This document shows, piece after piece, positions 33,674-43,064 of a stretch of 54,518 nt of DNA. Made by a program: the position numbers and the translations under genes. Each line of letters begins with the position of its first letter. Within the stretch, counting starts at the first letter, position 1. Below the pieces are notes generated by a model. That model saw only the letters and a list, made by a program, of their open reading frames with translations. It had not been told where the DNA came from and did not search any database. Source of the stretch: Betaproteobacteria bacterium (GTDB taxonomy: Bacteria; Pseudomonadota; Gammaproteobacteria; Burkholderiales; Rhodocyclaceae). The stretch is taken from the NCBI GenBank assembly GCA_009780885.1, contig WQZF01000011.1, positions 1-54,518 of the forward strand, read 5' to 3'.

Positions 33674-35803
33674 ATGACTCCACCGGCGCAGTTTTGCGGA
33701 ACGGGTATCGTCGCCAGTCCGGCGGTGCTGGCGAAGCTGAAAAAGCTCGGCATCGCGCGGCGCGACGACCTCATCCTGCATCTGCCGCTGCGTTACGAGG
33801 ACGAAACCGTGGTGACGCCGATGTCCTCCGCGCCGTGGGGCGAGGCGGTGCAGATCGAGGGCGTCGCGCGTGAAATCGGCGTCGCGCTCCGCCCGCGACG
33901 GCAACTCGTCGTCCGCATCGGCGGGGTCGGTGCGGAAGACGAGGGATGCGAGCTTTTCCTGCGCTTTCTCAATTTCTACGCGAGTCAGGTCAAGCAGTTC
34001 GAGAAGGCGCGCGACGAGAAGCGCGTGCTGCGCGTTTTCGGCGAAATCCGCCAGGGTTTTTACGGCCCGGAAATGGTGCATCCCCGCTACCGTCCCGTCA
34101 CGGAAAGCGGAAAGGACCTGCCCTGCGAGATGACTCCGGTCTATCCGGCGACGGCGGGCCTGTCGCAAAAAACATTGCGCGGGCTGATCGCGGCGGCGCT
34201 GGAAGGAGCCGATCTTTCCGATCCGCTGGCCCTGGAAGAAAAGCCCGGCTTCGTTCCCGCCCTGCCCTCCTTTGCCGAAGCCATCAGGCAGTTGCACGCG
34301 CCGCCGGCGGGAATCGCGGCGGAAGAACTCGACACGCTTCTGGCGCCGGCCTGGCAGCGGATCCGCTTCGACGAACTGCTGGCGCAGCAATTGTCCTTGC
34401 GCATCGCCTACCGCGCGCGGCGGCAAAAAACCGCGCCCTGCTTCGCCCCGCCGGGCGCGTTGGCGGAGCGTTTCCTGGCGGCCTTGCCGTTCAGCCTGAC
34501 CAACGCGCAGCAGCGGGTCAGCGCCGGGATTGCCGCCGACCTGGCGCAGCCTTATCCGATGCAGCGGCTGCTGCAAGGCGATGTCGGCAGCGGAAAAACC
34601 GTCGTCGCCGCGCTCGCCGCCCTTCAGGCCATCGGTTCCGGCTGGCAGGTGGCGCTGATGGCGCCGACCGAAATCCTCGCCGGACAGCATTACCGGAAGC
34701 TTTCCGGCTGGCTTGCCGCGCTCGGTCTTTCGACCGTCTGGCTTTCCGGCGCGCTGACGCCGGCACGTAAAAAGGCGACGCGCGCCGCCGCTTCCGAAGC
34801 GCAACTCGTCGTCGGCACGCACGCGCTGATACAGGAAGGCGTCGATTTTTCCCGCCTCGGGCTGGTGATCGTCGATGAACAGCACCGCTTCGGCGTGATG
34901 CAGCGGCTCTCCCTGCGCCGCAAGGGGGAACTGCGCGGAAAGGGTGGCCCGGGGGGAAGCGGCGAAGGCGAACTCTTCCGCGCGCCGCACCAGCTCATGA
35001 TGTCGGCCACGCCGATTCCGCGCACGCTGGCGATGAGTTATTACGCCGACCTCGATGTCTCCACCCTCGACGAACTCCCGCCGGGACGCGCGCCGGTGCG
35101 CACGAAGCTCTTTTCCGCAGCGCGGCGCGAAGAGGTGATCGCGCGCGCGAGGGCGTTGATCGACGAGGGAGGGCAAGCCTACTGGGTCTGTCCGCTGATC
35201 GAGGAATCGGAAGCCTTGCAGTTGCAAACGGCGCTGGAGACCTTCGACGCGCTTTCCGAAGCCTTTGTCGGCTACACCGTCGGCCTCGTCCACGGGCGGC
35301 AAAAAGGCGAGGAAAAGGCCAGCACGATGTCCGCGTTCGCGGCGGGCAGCATCGACCTGCTGGTGGCGACGACGGTCATCGAAGTCGGCGTCGATGTCCC
35401 CAACGCCAGCCTGATGGTGATCGAGCACGCCGAGCGTTTCGGCCTGGCGCAACTCCACCAGCTTCGCGGTCGCGTCGGACGCGGCACGAGAGAGAGCGTC
35501 TGCGCCTTGCTCTACGCGCCGCCCCTGTCGCCGCTGGCGCGCGAACGCCTGAAAATCATCTACACGCACCACGACGGTTTCGAGATCGCGCGCGAGGATC
35601 TGCGCCTGCGCGGCCCCGGCGAATTCGTCGGCAGCCGCCAAAGCGGCGTGCCGCTGCTCCGCTACGCCGATCTGGAAAACGACGCGGAACTGATCGAGTC
35701 CGCCCGCGCCTGCGCCGAATGGATGCTCAACAAAACCCCAACCGCCGCCGCCTTCCACCTCGAACGCTGGCTCGGAACGCGGAAGGAGATGTTGAAGGTT
35801 TGA
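33674..35803 (+). CDS. recG: ATP-dependent DNA helicase RecG
   Basis: This 709-residue RecG remodels stalled replication forks and Holliday junctions. An N-terminal wedge/OB domain is followed by Walker A GDVGSGKT near residue 302, DEQH in VIVDEQHRFGVMQR, and SATPIPRTLAM. The C-terminal helicase lobe has QLRGRVGRG and the RecG tail LRGPGEFVGSRQSG. The last 50 bases and the following 187 are duplicated at 45525-45761, so the 3' end of recG is the left boundary of an island while this copy remains intact. Confidence 0.95.
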   Translation: MTPPAQFCGTGIVASPAVLAKLKKLGIARRDDLILHLPLRYEDETVVTPMSSAPWGEAVQIEGVAREIGVALRPRRQLVVRIGGVGAEDEGCELFLRFLNFYASQVKQFEKARDEKRVLRVFGEIRQGFYGPEMVHPRYRPVTESGKDLPCEMTPVYPATAGLSQKTLRGLIAAALEGADLSDPLALEEKPGFVPALPSFAEAIRQLHAPPAGIAAEELDTLLAPAWQRIRFDELLAQQLSLRIAYRARRQKTAPCFAPPGALAERFLAALPFSLTNAQQRVSAGIAADLAQPYPMQRLLQGDVGSGKTVVAALAALQAIGSGWQVALMAPTEILAGQHYRKLSGWLAALGLSTVWLSGALTPARKKATRAAASEAQLVVGTHALIQEGVDFSRLGLVIVDEQHRFGVMQRLSLRRKGELRGKGGPGGSGEGELFRAPHQLMMSATPIPRTLAMSYYADLDVSTLDELPPGRAPVRTKLFSAARREEVIARARALIDEGGQAYWVCPLIEESEALQLQTALETFDALSEAFVGYTVGLVHGRQKGEEKASTMSAFAAGSIDLLVATTVIEVGVDVPNASLMVIEHAERFGLAQLHQLRGRVGRGTRESVCALLYAPPLSPLARERLKIIYTHHDGFEIAREDLRLRGPGEFVGSRQSGVPLLRYADLENDAELIESARACAEWMLNKTPTAAAFHLERWLGTRKEMLKV

Positions 35804-35990
35804 GTTTTTTTTAGCGCGATTTTCTAAATTACTGTAATAATTATTTGTTGAAACACACTATGGTAGCGAAATATTATTTAAGTAAATTTAGAAATCGTAG
35901 GGGCGGCTTGCAACAACCGGACGACAGAATTCACAGGTCTGGGCGAACGAAGCGAAGCCCAATCCATGCTCTCGATTCATTCCTGCGTAA
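35754..35990 (+). repeat. left 237-bp direct repeat (recG 3' end)
   Basis: It begins TCCACCTCGAACGCTGG in the last codons of recG and ends at TTCCTGCGTAA. It matches 45525-45761 with about four substitutions. The tail (GGGCGAACGAAGCGAAGCCC and ATTCATTCCTGCGTAA) is itself of a dispersed-repeat type, but the recG codons are not. From 35991 to 36125 there is no gene. Confidence 0.88.
35819..35895 (-). repeat. AT-rich palindromic element, copy G
   Basis: This 77-bp copy lies inside the left direct repeat. Core CACTATGGTAGCG; right end AAATTTAGAAAT (one A short). It starts 16 bases after the recG stop codon. Confidence 0.85.
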
Positions 35991-36125
35991 CCCCGCGAGG
36001 GAGAGGGGAAATCGTACAGGATTGAATCGAAAACGCTCCAAGCAATGAAATTGAATGAGCGCGCGCGGCGAATGTTGGCGATAATCTCCAACCGGATGGA
36101 GAATCGCCGGATATAGGGGAGAGTG

Positions 36126-39100
36126 ATGCCAAGAATCTTCGACAACATTGAACTACCGCTGCTGCCCGCACTGCAAGAAACCTTCAAGACTGCCGAACGC
36201 GCGGATTTTTGCGTAGGCTACTTCAATTTGCGCGGGTGGCGTCATCTGTCGGGATACGTTGAGCAATGGGCTGGTGGTGACAGTCATTCCTGCCGTCTGC
36301 TGGTCGGAATGCACGTTGCGCCCAGCGAGGAATTACGCCGCGCGCTGCGAATTCATGGCAACGATGAAACCCTCGACAATCAAACCGCATTGCGCGAAAA
36401 GCGCCGCACTGCCGAAGAATTCCGCCGGCAGTTGGGTTTCGGTGTGCCCACCAATAGCGACGAAGCTGTCCTGCGCCAGCTCTCCGCGCAAATCCGCAGC
36501 GGCAAACTGACCGTCAAGGTCAATCTCCAGCACCGGCTGCACGCCAAGCTCTACCTGCTGTACCGGCAGGATGCCAACAATCCTGTCACGGGTTTTCTCG
36601 GCAGCTCCAATCTCACACACGCAGGCCTTGCCCATCAGGGCGAACTCAACGTCGATGTGCTGGAACACGATGCCTGCAACAAACTGGTCAAATGGTTTGA
36701 AGATCGCTGGAACGAACGCTGGTGTATCGACATTTCCAAAGAGCTTGCCGACATCATCGACGAAAGTTGGGCAGGCGAAGCCCTGGTGCCTCCGTACCAT
36801 GTCTATCTCAAGATGGCCTATCACCTCGCGCAGGAAGCGCGGGCGGGGCTGTCCGAGTTCCGTATCCCGCCGGTTTTTGGCGATTCGCTATTCGATTTTC
36901 AGGTTGCCGCCGTCAAGATTGCCGCGCATCACCTCAACAAGCGGGGCGGCGTGCTGATCGGGGATGTGGTCGGCCTGGGCAAAACCATGATGGCCACGGC
37001 GCTGGCGAAAGTCTTCGAGGACGACTACCACACCGAAACGCTCATCATTTGCCCAAAGAATCTGGAGAAAATGTGGGAGGACTACGTCCACCGCTATCGC
37101 CTGCTCGCCAAGGTGCTGCCGCTATCGAAGGTCATTTCCGAATTGCCGGAAAAAACACGCCGCTATCGCCTGGTGCTGATCGACGAATCGCACAACCTGC
37201 GCAACAAGGAAAGTAAACGCTGGAGGGTCATCCGCAACTACATCGAGCGCAATGAAAGCCTGACGGTGCTGCTCTCGGCAACGCCTTACAACAAGACCTA
37301 TCTCGATCTTTCGGCGCAACTCGCGCTGTTTCTCAACGAAGACGCGGACCTCGGCATCCGTCCCGAACAACTGCTATCCCAACTTGGCGGCGAGCATGAA
37401 TTCATTCGCCGCCACCAATGCGGCGTGCGCACATTGGCCGCTTTCGAGAAAAGCGAGATTCCCGATGACTGGCGCGAACTGATGCGCCTGTACACGGTAC
37501 GCCGCACACGCGGCTTCATCATGCAAAACTATGCCAGGCAGGATGAACACGGGAAATATTTGCTCTTCCCGGACGGAACGAAATCCTATTTCCCCAGGCG
37601 ACTGCCGAAGAATCTCAGCTTCGGGATTGACGAAACGGACGCAAACGATCCTTACGCCCGCTTCTACAGCAACAAGGTCGTCGATGCGATCAATGAATTG
37701 ATCCTGCCGCGTTACGGCCTGGCCAATTACGTTGCACCCAAACCCAAAACGCCGCCCACGCCGCAGCAGGCCAGGGTGATCGAAGGCTTGTCGCGTGCCG
37801 GCACACGGCTGATGGGTTTTTGCCGCACCAATCTGTTCAAGCGGCTGGAAAGCGCCGGGCCGGCATTCATCCTCTCCATCGAACGGTACATCCTGCGCAA
37901 TTTCATTGTCCTGTATGCGCTTGAAAACGGGCTGGACATCCCGATTGGCGCCCAAGGCGCGGAACTGTTGGATACGCGCCATTACGACGAAGACCCGGAC
38001 GGCATTCTCGCGGACGATGAAGGCGAAGAAGAAGCGGATACCGCAACCGGCAATGGTTTGCGCACCGAGGCCGACTATCGCAAGCACGCCGCCAGAGCGT
38101 ATGAAACCTACAGCGCTTCGCTGAAAACCCGCTTCAAATGGCTCTCCGGATCGTTCTTCACCAAGGCGCTCGCCGGGGATTTGCTCTCCGATGCGCAATC
38201 CTTGCTGAACGTGCTCAAACTCTGCGGCGAATGGAAAGCCGATGCCGACAACAAACTTGCCGCCTTGCTTGCACTCATCGACAAAAAACATCCCAAGGAC
38301 AAGCTGATCGTCTTCACCCAGTTTGCCGACACGGCCCGGTATCTGAAAGCACAACTCGCGATGCTCGGCGTCAAGCAAATGGAAGAAGTCACCGGGCAGA
38401 ACACCGACCCTACTTCGCTGGCCTGGCGCTTTTCTCCGGAATCGAACGGCAAGCGCGAGGTTGTCAAAAAAGCGGACGAACTGCGAGTGTTGATCGCCAC
38501 CGACGTGCTTTCCGAAGGACAGAACCTGCAAGATGCGCACATCATCGTCAATTACGACCTGCCGTGGGCCATCATCCGCCTGATCCAGCGCGCAGGCCGT
38601 GTGGATCGCATCGGCCAGCAGTCGGACACCATCCTCTGCTACTCCTTCATTCCGGCTGACGGCGTGGAACGCCTGATCAATCTGCGCGCCCGGGTACGTC
38701 AACGCCTTCTTGAAAACGCCGAAGTCGTCGGCTCGGACGAAAGCTTCTTCGAGGATGAAAACGAGGGCGAACTGATTCACGACATTTATACCGAAAAAAG
38801 CGGTGTTCTCGACGACGACGATACCGAAGTCGACCTCTCCTCCTATGCCTACCAGATCTGGAAAAACGCGACCGACGCCGATCCTTCTCTCGCCGCAAAA
38901 ATCGAGGCCATGCCCAACGTGGTCTATGCCACCAAGGCGCACGAGCCGAACCCGGCTACGCCGCGCGGCGTGCTGGTTTACCTGCGCACTGCGCAGGACA
39001 ACGACGCGCTGGTGTGGATGGATGAATCCGGCAAGCCCGTCACCCAATCGCAATTCACCATTCTGAAAGCCGCCTCCTGCCCGGCGGATACTCCCGCGTT

Positions 39101-39500
39101 GCCGCGCAGCGAAAACCACCACATGCTCACACAGCAAGGGCTTGCGCACATCGCCGAAGAAGAAAAATCCTTTGGCGGCGCACTGGGCCGGCCTTCAGGC
39201 GCGCGTTTCAAGACCTATGAACGCCTCAAGCGATTCCGCGAGGACGTAGATCGCAAGCGCGACCTGTTCATTACCAATGAGTACGTGCGCCGCTTCGACC
39301 GCGTACTGGAAGAAATTTACCGCTACCCGCTCTTCCAGTCCGCTACCGACACGCTCAACCGCCAACTCAAGACGGGTATTGGCGACCATTCGCTGCTCGA
39401 TCTGGTTTTCTCGCTGCGCGAAGACGGACGCCTGTGCATCATCGAAGACGAAGAGCAGAAACGTGAACCCAGGCTCATCTGCTCGATGGGTCTTGCTTGA
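36126..39500 (+). CDS. SF2 helicase with N-terminal phospholipase D-like domain
   Basis: This 1124-residue protein begins with a PLD-like domain (about 1-200) carrying the half-motif HAKLYLLY (His139, Lys141) and GSSNLTHAGL. An SNF2-type SF2 helicase core follows: Walker A GDVVGLGKT near 280, DESH in LIDESHN, LLSATPYNKT, and in lobe 2 VFTQFADT, ATDVLSEGQNLQ and RAGRVDRIGQ. Only one HKD-like motif is seen, so nuclease activity would need a dimer. Partners of this type occur in DISARM-like and other restriction loci. I chose the ATG at 36126 with GGGGAG upstream (GTG at 36123 is alternative). The methyltransferase gene follows after 13 bases. Confidence 0.85.
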   Translation: MPRIFDNIELPLLPALQETFKTAERADFCVGYFNLRGWRHLSGYVEQWAGGDSHSCRLLVGMHVAPSEELRRALRIHGNDETLDNQTALREKRRTAEEFRRQLGFGVPTNSDEAVLRQLSAQIRSGKLTVKVNLQHRLHAKLYLLYRQDANNPVTGFLGSSNLTHAGLAHQGELNVDVLEHDACNKLVKWFEDRWNERWCIDISKELADIIDESWAGEALVPPYHVYLKMAYHLAQEARAGLSEFRIPPVFGDSLFDFQVAAVKIAAHHLNKRGGVLIGDVVGLGKTMMATALAKVFEDDYHTETLIICPKNLEKMWEDYVHRYRLLAKVLPLSKVISELPEKTRRYRLVLIDESHNLRNKESKRWRVIRNYIERNESLTVLLSATPYNKTYLDLSAQLALFLNEDADLGIRPEQLLSQLGGEHEFIRRHQCGVRTLAAFEKSEIPDDWRELMRLYTVRRTRGFIMQNYARQDEHGKYLLFPDGTKSYFPRRLPKNLSFGIDETDANDPYARFYSNKVVDAINELILPRYGLANYVAPKPKTPPTPQQARVIEGLSRAGTRLMGFCRTNLFKRLESAGPAFILSIERYILRNFIVLYALENGLDIPIGAQGAELLDTRHYDEDPDGILADDEGEEEADTATGNGLRTEADYRKHAARAYETYSASLKTRFKWLSGSFFTKALAGDLLSDAQSLLNVLKLCGEWKADADNKLAALLALIDKKHPKDKLIVFTQFADTARYLKAQLAMLGVKQMEEVTGQNTDPTSLAWRFSPESNGKREVVKKADELRVLIATDVLSEGQNLQDAHIIVNYDLPWAIIRLIQRAGRVDRIGQQSDTILCYSFIPADGVERLINLRARVRQRLLENAEVVGSDESFFEDENEGELIHDIYTEKSGVLDDDDTEVDLSSYAYQIWKNATDADPSLAAKIEAMPNVVYATKAHEPNPATPRGVLVYLRTAQDNDALVWMDESGKPVTQSQFTILKAASCPADTPALPRSENHHMLTQQGLAHIAEEEKSFGGALGRPSGARFKTYERLKRFREDVDRKRDLFITNEYVRRFDRVLEEIYRYPLFQSATDTLNRQLKTGIGDHSLLDLVFSLREDGRLCIIEDEEQKREPRLICSMGLA

Positions 39501-39513
39501 CGAAAGAGCCCAC

Positions 39514-42500
39514 ATGAATATCGACGCAGCCCTTTTCCAGAAACTGCTTTCCGGCTTCAAACTCGAACAACTGTTCAACGAACTGGGCTGGGACAAACCC
39601 ACGCTCAAACCCCAGACCGTTTCCGTCAACGGCGAGGAATATACCCTCACCCAATTGGCGCATAAACGCGGCGTTACCATCTTCCGCTGCTCGCCGGATG
39701 CTACTGGCAAAATTCCGACACGCCCGGTGCTGGAAAAAATCGAGCGCGAAACCACTAGGCTTGTGCATGAGCATCTGCTCATCTTTGTCGACGCCGCCGA
39801 AAGCATGTCGACCTGGCGATGGGTGCAGCGCGCCCCCGGTCAGCCAACGGCGACACGCACCCATACCTGGCACAAGGGACAGAGCGGCGAATCGCTGCGG
39901 CAGAAGCTTTCTCAAATCGTCTGGTCGCTGGAAGAGGAAGAAGCCCTCACGCTGACCGATGTCATCACCGGCCTGCGCAAGGCCTTCGACCGCGACAGGA
40001 TTTCCAAAAATTTCTACGACAAATTCAGGGCCCAACACGAAGCCTTTGCCGAATTCATCAAAGGCTTGAAATCTGCCGCCGATCAGGCATGGTATGCCTC
40101 GCTGATGCTCAACCGCCTGATGTTCGTCTACTTCATCCAGAAAAAAGGCTTTCTGGACAATGACGAAAACTACCTCAGCAATCGCATGGCGCAGGTGCGG
40201 ACGCAGGCGGGCAAGGGCAAGTTCCACAGTTTCTACCGGCAATTCCTGCTCCGGCTCTTCCACGAAGGACTGGGCCAACCCAAGGCCGGGCGCGATCCCG
40301 CGCTCGCCGCGCTGATCGGCAATGTTCCCTATCTCAACGGCGGCCTGTTTGCCGTGCACGAACTGGAAGAGGCCAACCCCGGCATCGACGTACCCGATGA
40401 AGCCTTTGAGCAATTGTTCGCCTTTTTCGATGCCTGGGATTGGCATCTGGACGACCGCCCCCTCGCTTCGGGCAAGGAAATCAACCCCGACGTGCTGGGC
40501 TACATCTTCGAGAAATACATCAACCAGAAACAGATGGGGGCGTATTACACGAAAGAGGACATCACCGAATACATCGGCAAGAACACGCTCATTCCACATT
40601 TGCTGGAACAAACGCGCGAGCGTTGCAAGGTGGCTTTCGAGGGCGAAGCCTCGGTATGGAATCTACTGAAAAGGGAGCCCGACAGATACCTCTACCCGGC
40701 GATGAAAACCGGCGTCATCGACGCTGATGGCAACATCGTTTCTGAGGCCGCCCTGCTCGACTTCGTACAAACCGGCATGAAAGATGCAAAAGCGCGCATG
40801 TTCGACAAGCGCTACAACCTCGGCGAAGCCGTGTTCCACACCGCCACCGGAGAGCGCGGCACATTGCCGACCGAAACCTGGCGCGAATATGTGGAACGGC
40901 GCAACCGCTGCCTTGAGGTGCGTGAAAAGCTGGCGAAAGGCGAAGTCCGGTCTGCCGACGAACTCATCACCCTGAACCTGGACATCCGCCAGTTCATGCA
41001 GGATGTCATCGCCAGCACCAACAGCCCCGACCTGTTGCGCGCCGTGTGGCAGGCCATCGTGGGCCGCGTGCCGGAAAAATCCCACGAAAAATTCCGCCAC
41101 GGAATCACCGTGCTCGACCCGACTTGTGGCTCCGGCGCTTTTCTCTTCGCCGCGCTCAACGTACTGGAGCCGCTCTATGAAGCCTGCCTCGACCGCATGG
41201 AAGGCTTCGTCGAAGACGCCACCCGCATACTCCCCTCGCCCGCTCGCGGAGCCGGGGGAGAGAGCAATCTGCTCCCCTCGCCCGCTCGCGGGAGAGGGGC
41301 CGGGGGAGAGGGCGCTTTTGCGGACTTCAAAAAGGCGCTGGCAGAGGTGGGAAAACATCCTTCACGCCGCTACTACATCTACAAGAACATCATCCTGCAC
41401 AACCTCTTCGGCGTAGACATCATGGTCGAGGCGGTCGAAATCTGTAAGCTGCGCCTCTTCCTGAAACTGGTTTCGCAGGTGGACAAGGAAGCCGATCTGG
41501 AGCCGTTGCCGGACATCGACTTCAACATCCGCGCGGGGAATACGCTGGTGGGATATGCGACAGAGGCGCAATTCGATGCGGCGCAAAATCTCGCCAACGA
41601 CCAGCGGCACCACGCGGACATCAAGAGCGGCATCGCGGACTTGGCCGACTTGTTCGACCGCTTCCGCGAACAGCAGACCGTGCAAGGCGGCAAGGTCACG
41701 CCGGAGGACAAGAAGGCGCTGCGTGAAAGCCTTGCCAACATGGGTCTGGAACTGGACAGATATCTGGCGCGGGACTACGGCATCGACCCGGACAAGAAAA
41801 AAACCTTCAACGCATGGCGCGAAAGCCACCAGCCTTTTCATTGGTTTGCCGAGTTTTATGGGGTGATGCGTGAAGGCGGGTTTGATGTGGTGATTGGGAA
41901 TCCGCCGTATATCCAGTTATCTGAAGTTACCCAGTACGATACAAGAGGATATTCCTGCACTGACTGCGGAAATATCTATCCCGTAGTTTTGGAGCGATGC
42001 TTGACTTTAAATGCGTCGACTGGTCGGCAGGGATACATCGTGCCAGTCTCATCCATTTCTACCGATGGCTACAAGTCACTACAAGAGAAATACTACGGCA
42101 TGAATATCCATGTCAGTTGCTACGATGACAGACCATCCAGATTATTTGACGGTCTTGAGCATATTAGGCTTGTGATATTTTTGCTGTCGCATAACAAACC
42201 TTCAAGTTGGCATTCGACCCGTTATCACAAGTGGACAAGTTTAGAGCGAGGTACGTTGTTTAAGCGTTTGACGTATATAAAGGTCAGGGAAGGAATAATC
42301 AGAAATGCAATTCCGAAGCTAACATCGAACAATGAGCTCTCAATCTTTGACAAGCTTTTGGCTTGCTCCATGACAATTGGCGCACGAGTGTTGCGCTCTG
42401 GGCGTAACTCAATCAACTTTTCGCGGAAGGTCGGTTATTTCCTCCAGGTTTTGGATTTTCAGCCTCGTGTTGTCGACGGCGCAGGAAATCCCCGAGCACC

Positions 42501-42930
42501 GAGCGAATTCAAGCAGCTTGTCTTCGGAAGTTCTGAAGAAAAATCTGCTGCACTTGCTGTGCTGAATTCCAACTTGTTCTATTGGTTTATGACTTTGTTT
42601 TCCGACTGTCGTCACTTGAATAAGAGGGAAATCGACGCGATGCCACTTCCAGACGTTTTGCATGAGTGTGCACAAGTGATCAAAAATCTTGATCGGCATA
42701 CGAAGGAACTCATGACAAATCTTCGCGCAACAGCCGACACACGAACTATGCGTTTTCGTCACGACTGTCTTGAGATCGAGTGCATCATCCCTAAGAGAAG
42801 CAAGCGTTTTATCGATGCCATTGACCAAGATTTGGCTAAAGCATTCGGCTTCACCCCCGAAGAAACCGACTTCATCATCAACTACGACATCAAATACCGC
42901 ATGGGCGGCGCCGGCGACGAAGAAGAATGA
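39514..42930 (+). CDS. Eco57I/PglX-like N6-adenine DNA methyltransferase
   Basis: This 1138-residue protein has an N-terminal region of about 150 residues with no recognised motif, then a helical region with WYASLMLNRLMFVYFIQKKGF near 195. SAM motif I is LDPTCGSGAF at 534-543 and the catalytic motif NPPY starts at Asn796. The C-terminal part is likely target recognition and has lower GC than the rest. A repeat-like insertion sits at about 573-600. It could modify host DNA while the helicase attacks unmodified DNA, or be a type IIG-like enzyme; no PD-(D/E)xK nuclease motif is certain. The stop overlaps the ATG of a dprA-like remnant. Confidence 0.85.
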   Translation: MNIDAALFQKLLSGFKLEQLFNELGWDKPTLKPQTVSVNGEEYTLTQLAHKRGVTIFRCSPDATGKIPTRPVLEKIERETTRLVHEHLLIFVDAAESMSTWRWVQRAPGQPTATRTHTWHKGQSGESLRQKLSQIVWSLEEEEALTLTDVITGLRKAFDRDRISKNFYDKFRAQHEAFAEFIKGLKSAADQAWYASLMLNRLMFVYFIQKKGFLDNDENYLSNRMAQVRTQAGKGKFHSFYRQFLLRLFHEGLGQPKAGRDPALAALIGNVPYLNGGLFAVHELEEANPGIDVPDEAFEQLFAFFDAWDWHLDDRPLASGKEINPDVLGYIFEKYINQKQMGAYYTKEDITEYIGKNTLIPHLLEQTRERCKVAFEGEASVWNLLKREPDRYLYPAMKTGVIDADGNIVSEAALLDFVQTGMKDAKARMFDKRYNLGEAVFHTATGERGTLPTETWREYVERRNRCLEVREKLAKGEVRSADELITLNLDIRQFMQDVIASTNSPDLLRAVWQAIVGRVPEKSHEKFRHGITVLDPTCGSGAFLFAALNVLEPLYEACLDRMEGFVEDATRILPSPARGAGGESNLLPSPARGRGAGGEGAFADFKKALAEVGKHPSRRYYIYKNIILHNLFGVDIMVEAVEICKLRLFLKLVSQVDKEADLEPLPDIDFNIRAGNTLVGYATEAQFDAAQNLANDQRHHADIKSGIADLADLFDRFREQQTVQGGKVTPEDKKALRESLANMGLELDRYLARDYGIDPDKKKTFNAWRESHQPFHWFAEFYGVMREGGFDVVIGNPPYIQLSEVTQYDTRGYSCTDCGNIYPVVLERCLTLNASTGRQGYIVPVSSISTDGYKSLQEKYYGMNIHVSCYDDRPSRLFDGLEHIRLVIFLLSHNKPSSWHSTRYHKWTSLERGTLFKRLTYIKVREGIIRNAIPKLTSNNELSIFDKLLACSMTIGARVLRSGRNSINFSRKVGYFLQVLDFQPRVVDGAGNPRAPSEFKQLVFGSSEEKSAALAVLNSNLFYWFMTLFSDCRHLNKREIDAMPLPDVLHECAQVIKNLDRHTKELMTNLRATADTRTMRFRHDCLEIECIIPKRSKRFIDAIDQDLAKAFGFTPEETDFIINYDIKYRMGGAGDEEE
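41230..41312 (+). repeat. GC-rich tandem repeat inserted in frame in the methyltransferase gene
   Basis: Two copies of CTCCCCTCGCCCGCTCGCGG are each followed by an AGCCGGGGGAGAG-like arm and form hairpins. They encode LPSPARG-AGGES then LPSPARGRGAGGEG. This is a well-known type of intergenic palindrome found here inside a coding region, between motif I and motif IV, with the reading frame kept. Confidence 0.75.
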
Positions 42931-43064
42931 CCCCCGCGCCCATCCTTCTTCCGCCACATCTCACCCCGCGCGTTCTGCCGGAAACCGTAGCGCGCCTCAC
43001 CGGCGTCGGCCACACGGCGCCACACCATGAACCACAAACGGAACTGCGCAATGTCAGACACTGA
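42927..43064 (+). pseudogene. 5' remnant of a second dprA-like gene
   Basis: The ATG at 42927 overlaps the methyltransferase stop (ATGA) and encodes MTPAPILLPPHLTPR with following codons; it stops after 45 codons at 43062-43064. The first 93 bases match the start of the intact dprA-like gene at 44067 at about 86 percent. The match ends where the rhuM region begins. It is the head of a diverged paralogue cut off by rhuM. Confidence 0.65.

Noticed and set aside
33653-35758. 701-codon minus-strand ORF opposite recG
   Set aside because: It is a GC-rich antisense shadow of recG with no recognisable domain and low-complexity Arg/Gly content.
37374-39149. 591-codon minus-strand ORF opposite the helicase
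   Set aside because: The plus strand has all SF2 motifs in order; the reverse frame has none.
36126-42930. Complete BREX or DISARM system
   Set aside because: No PglZ, BrxC or BrxL for BREX, and no DUF1998 (drmB) or separate drmC for DISARM; only the helicase and methyltransferase themes are shared.
36126-42930. Type I restriction-modification (HsdRMS)
   Set aside because: No HsdS-like gene, and the large methyltransferase is of Eco57I/PglX type and not HsdM.
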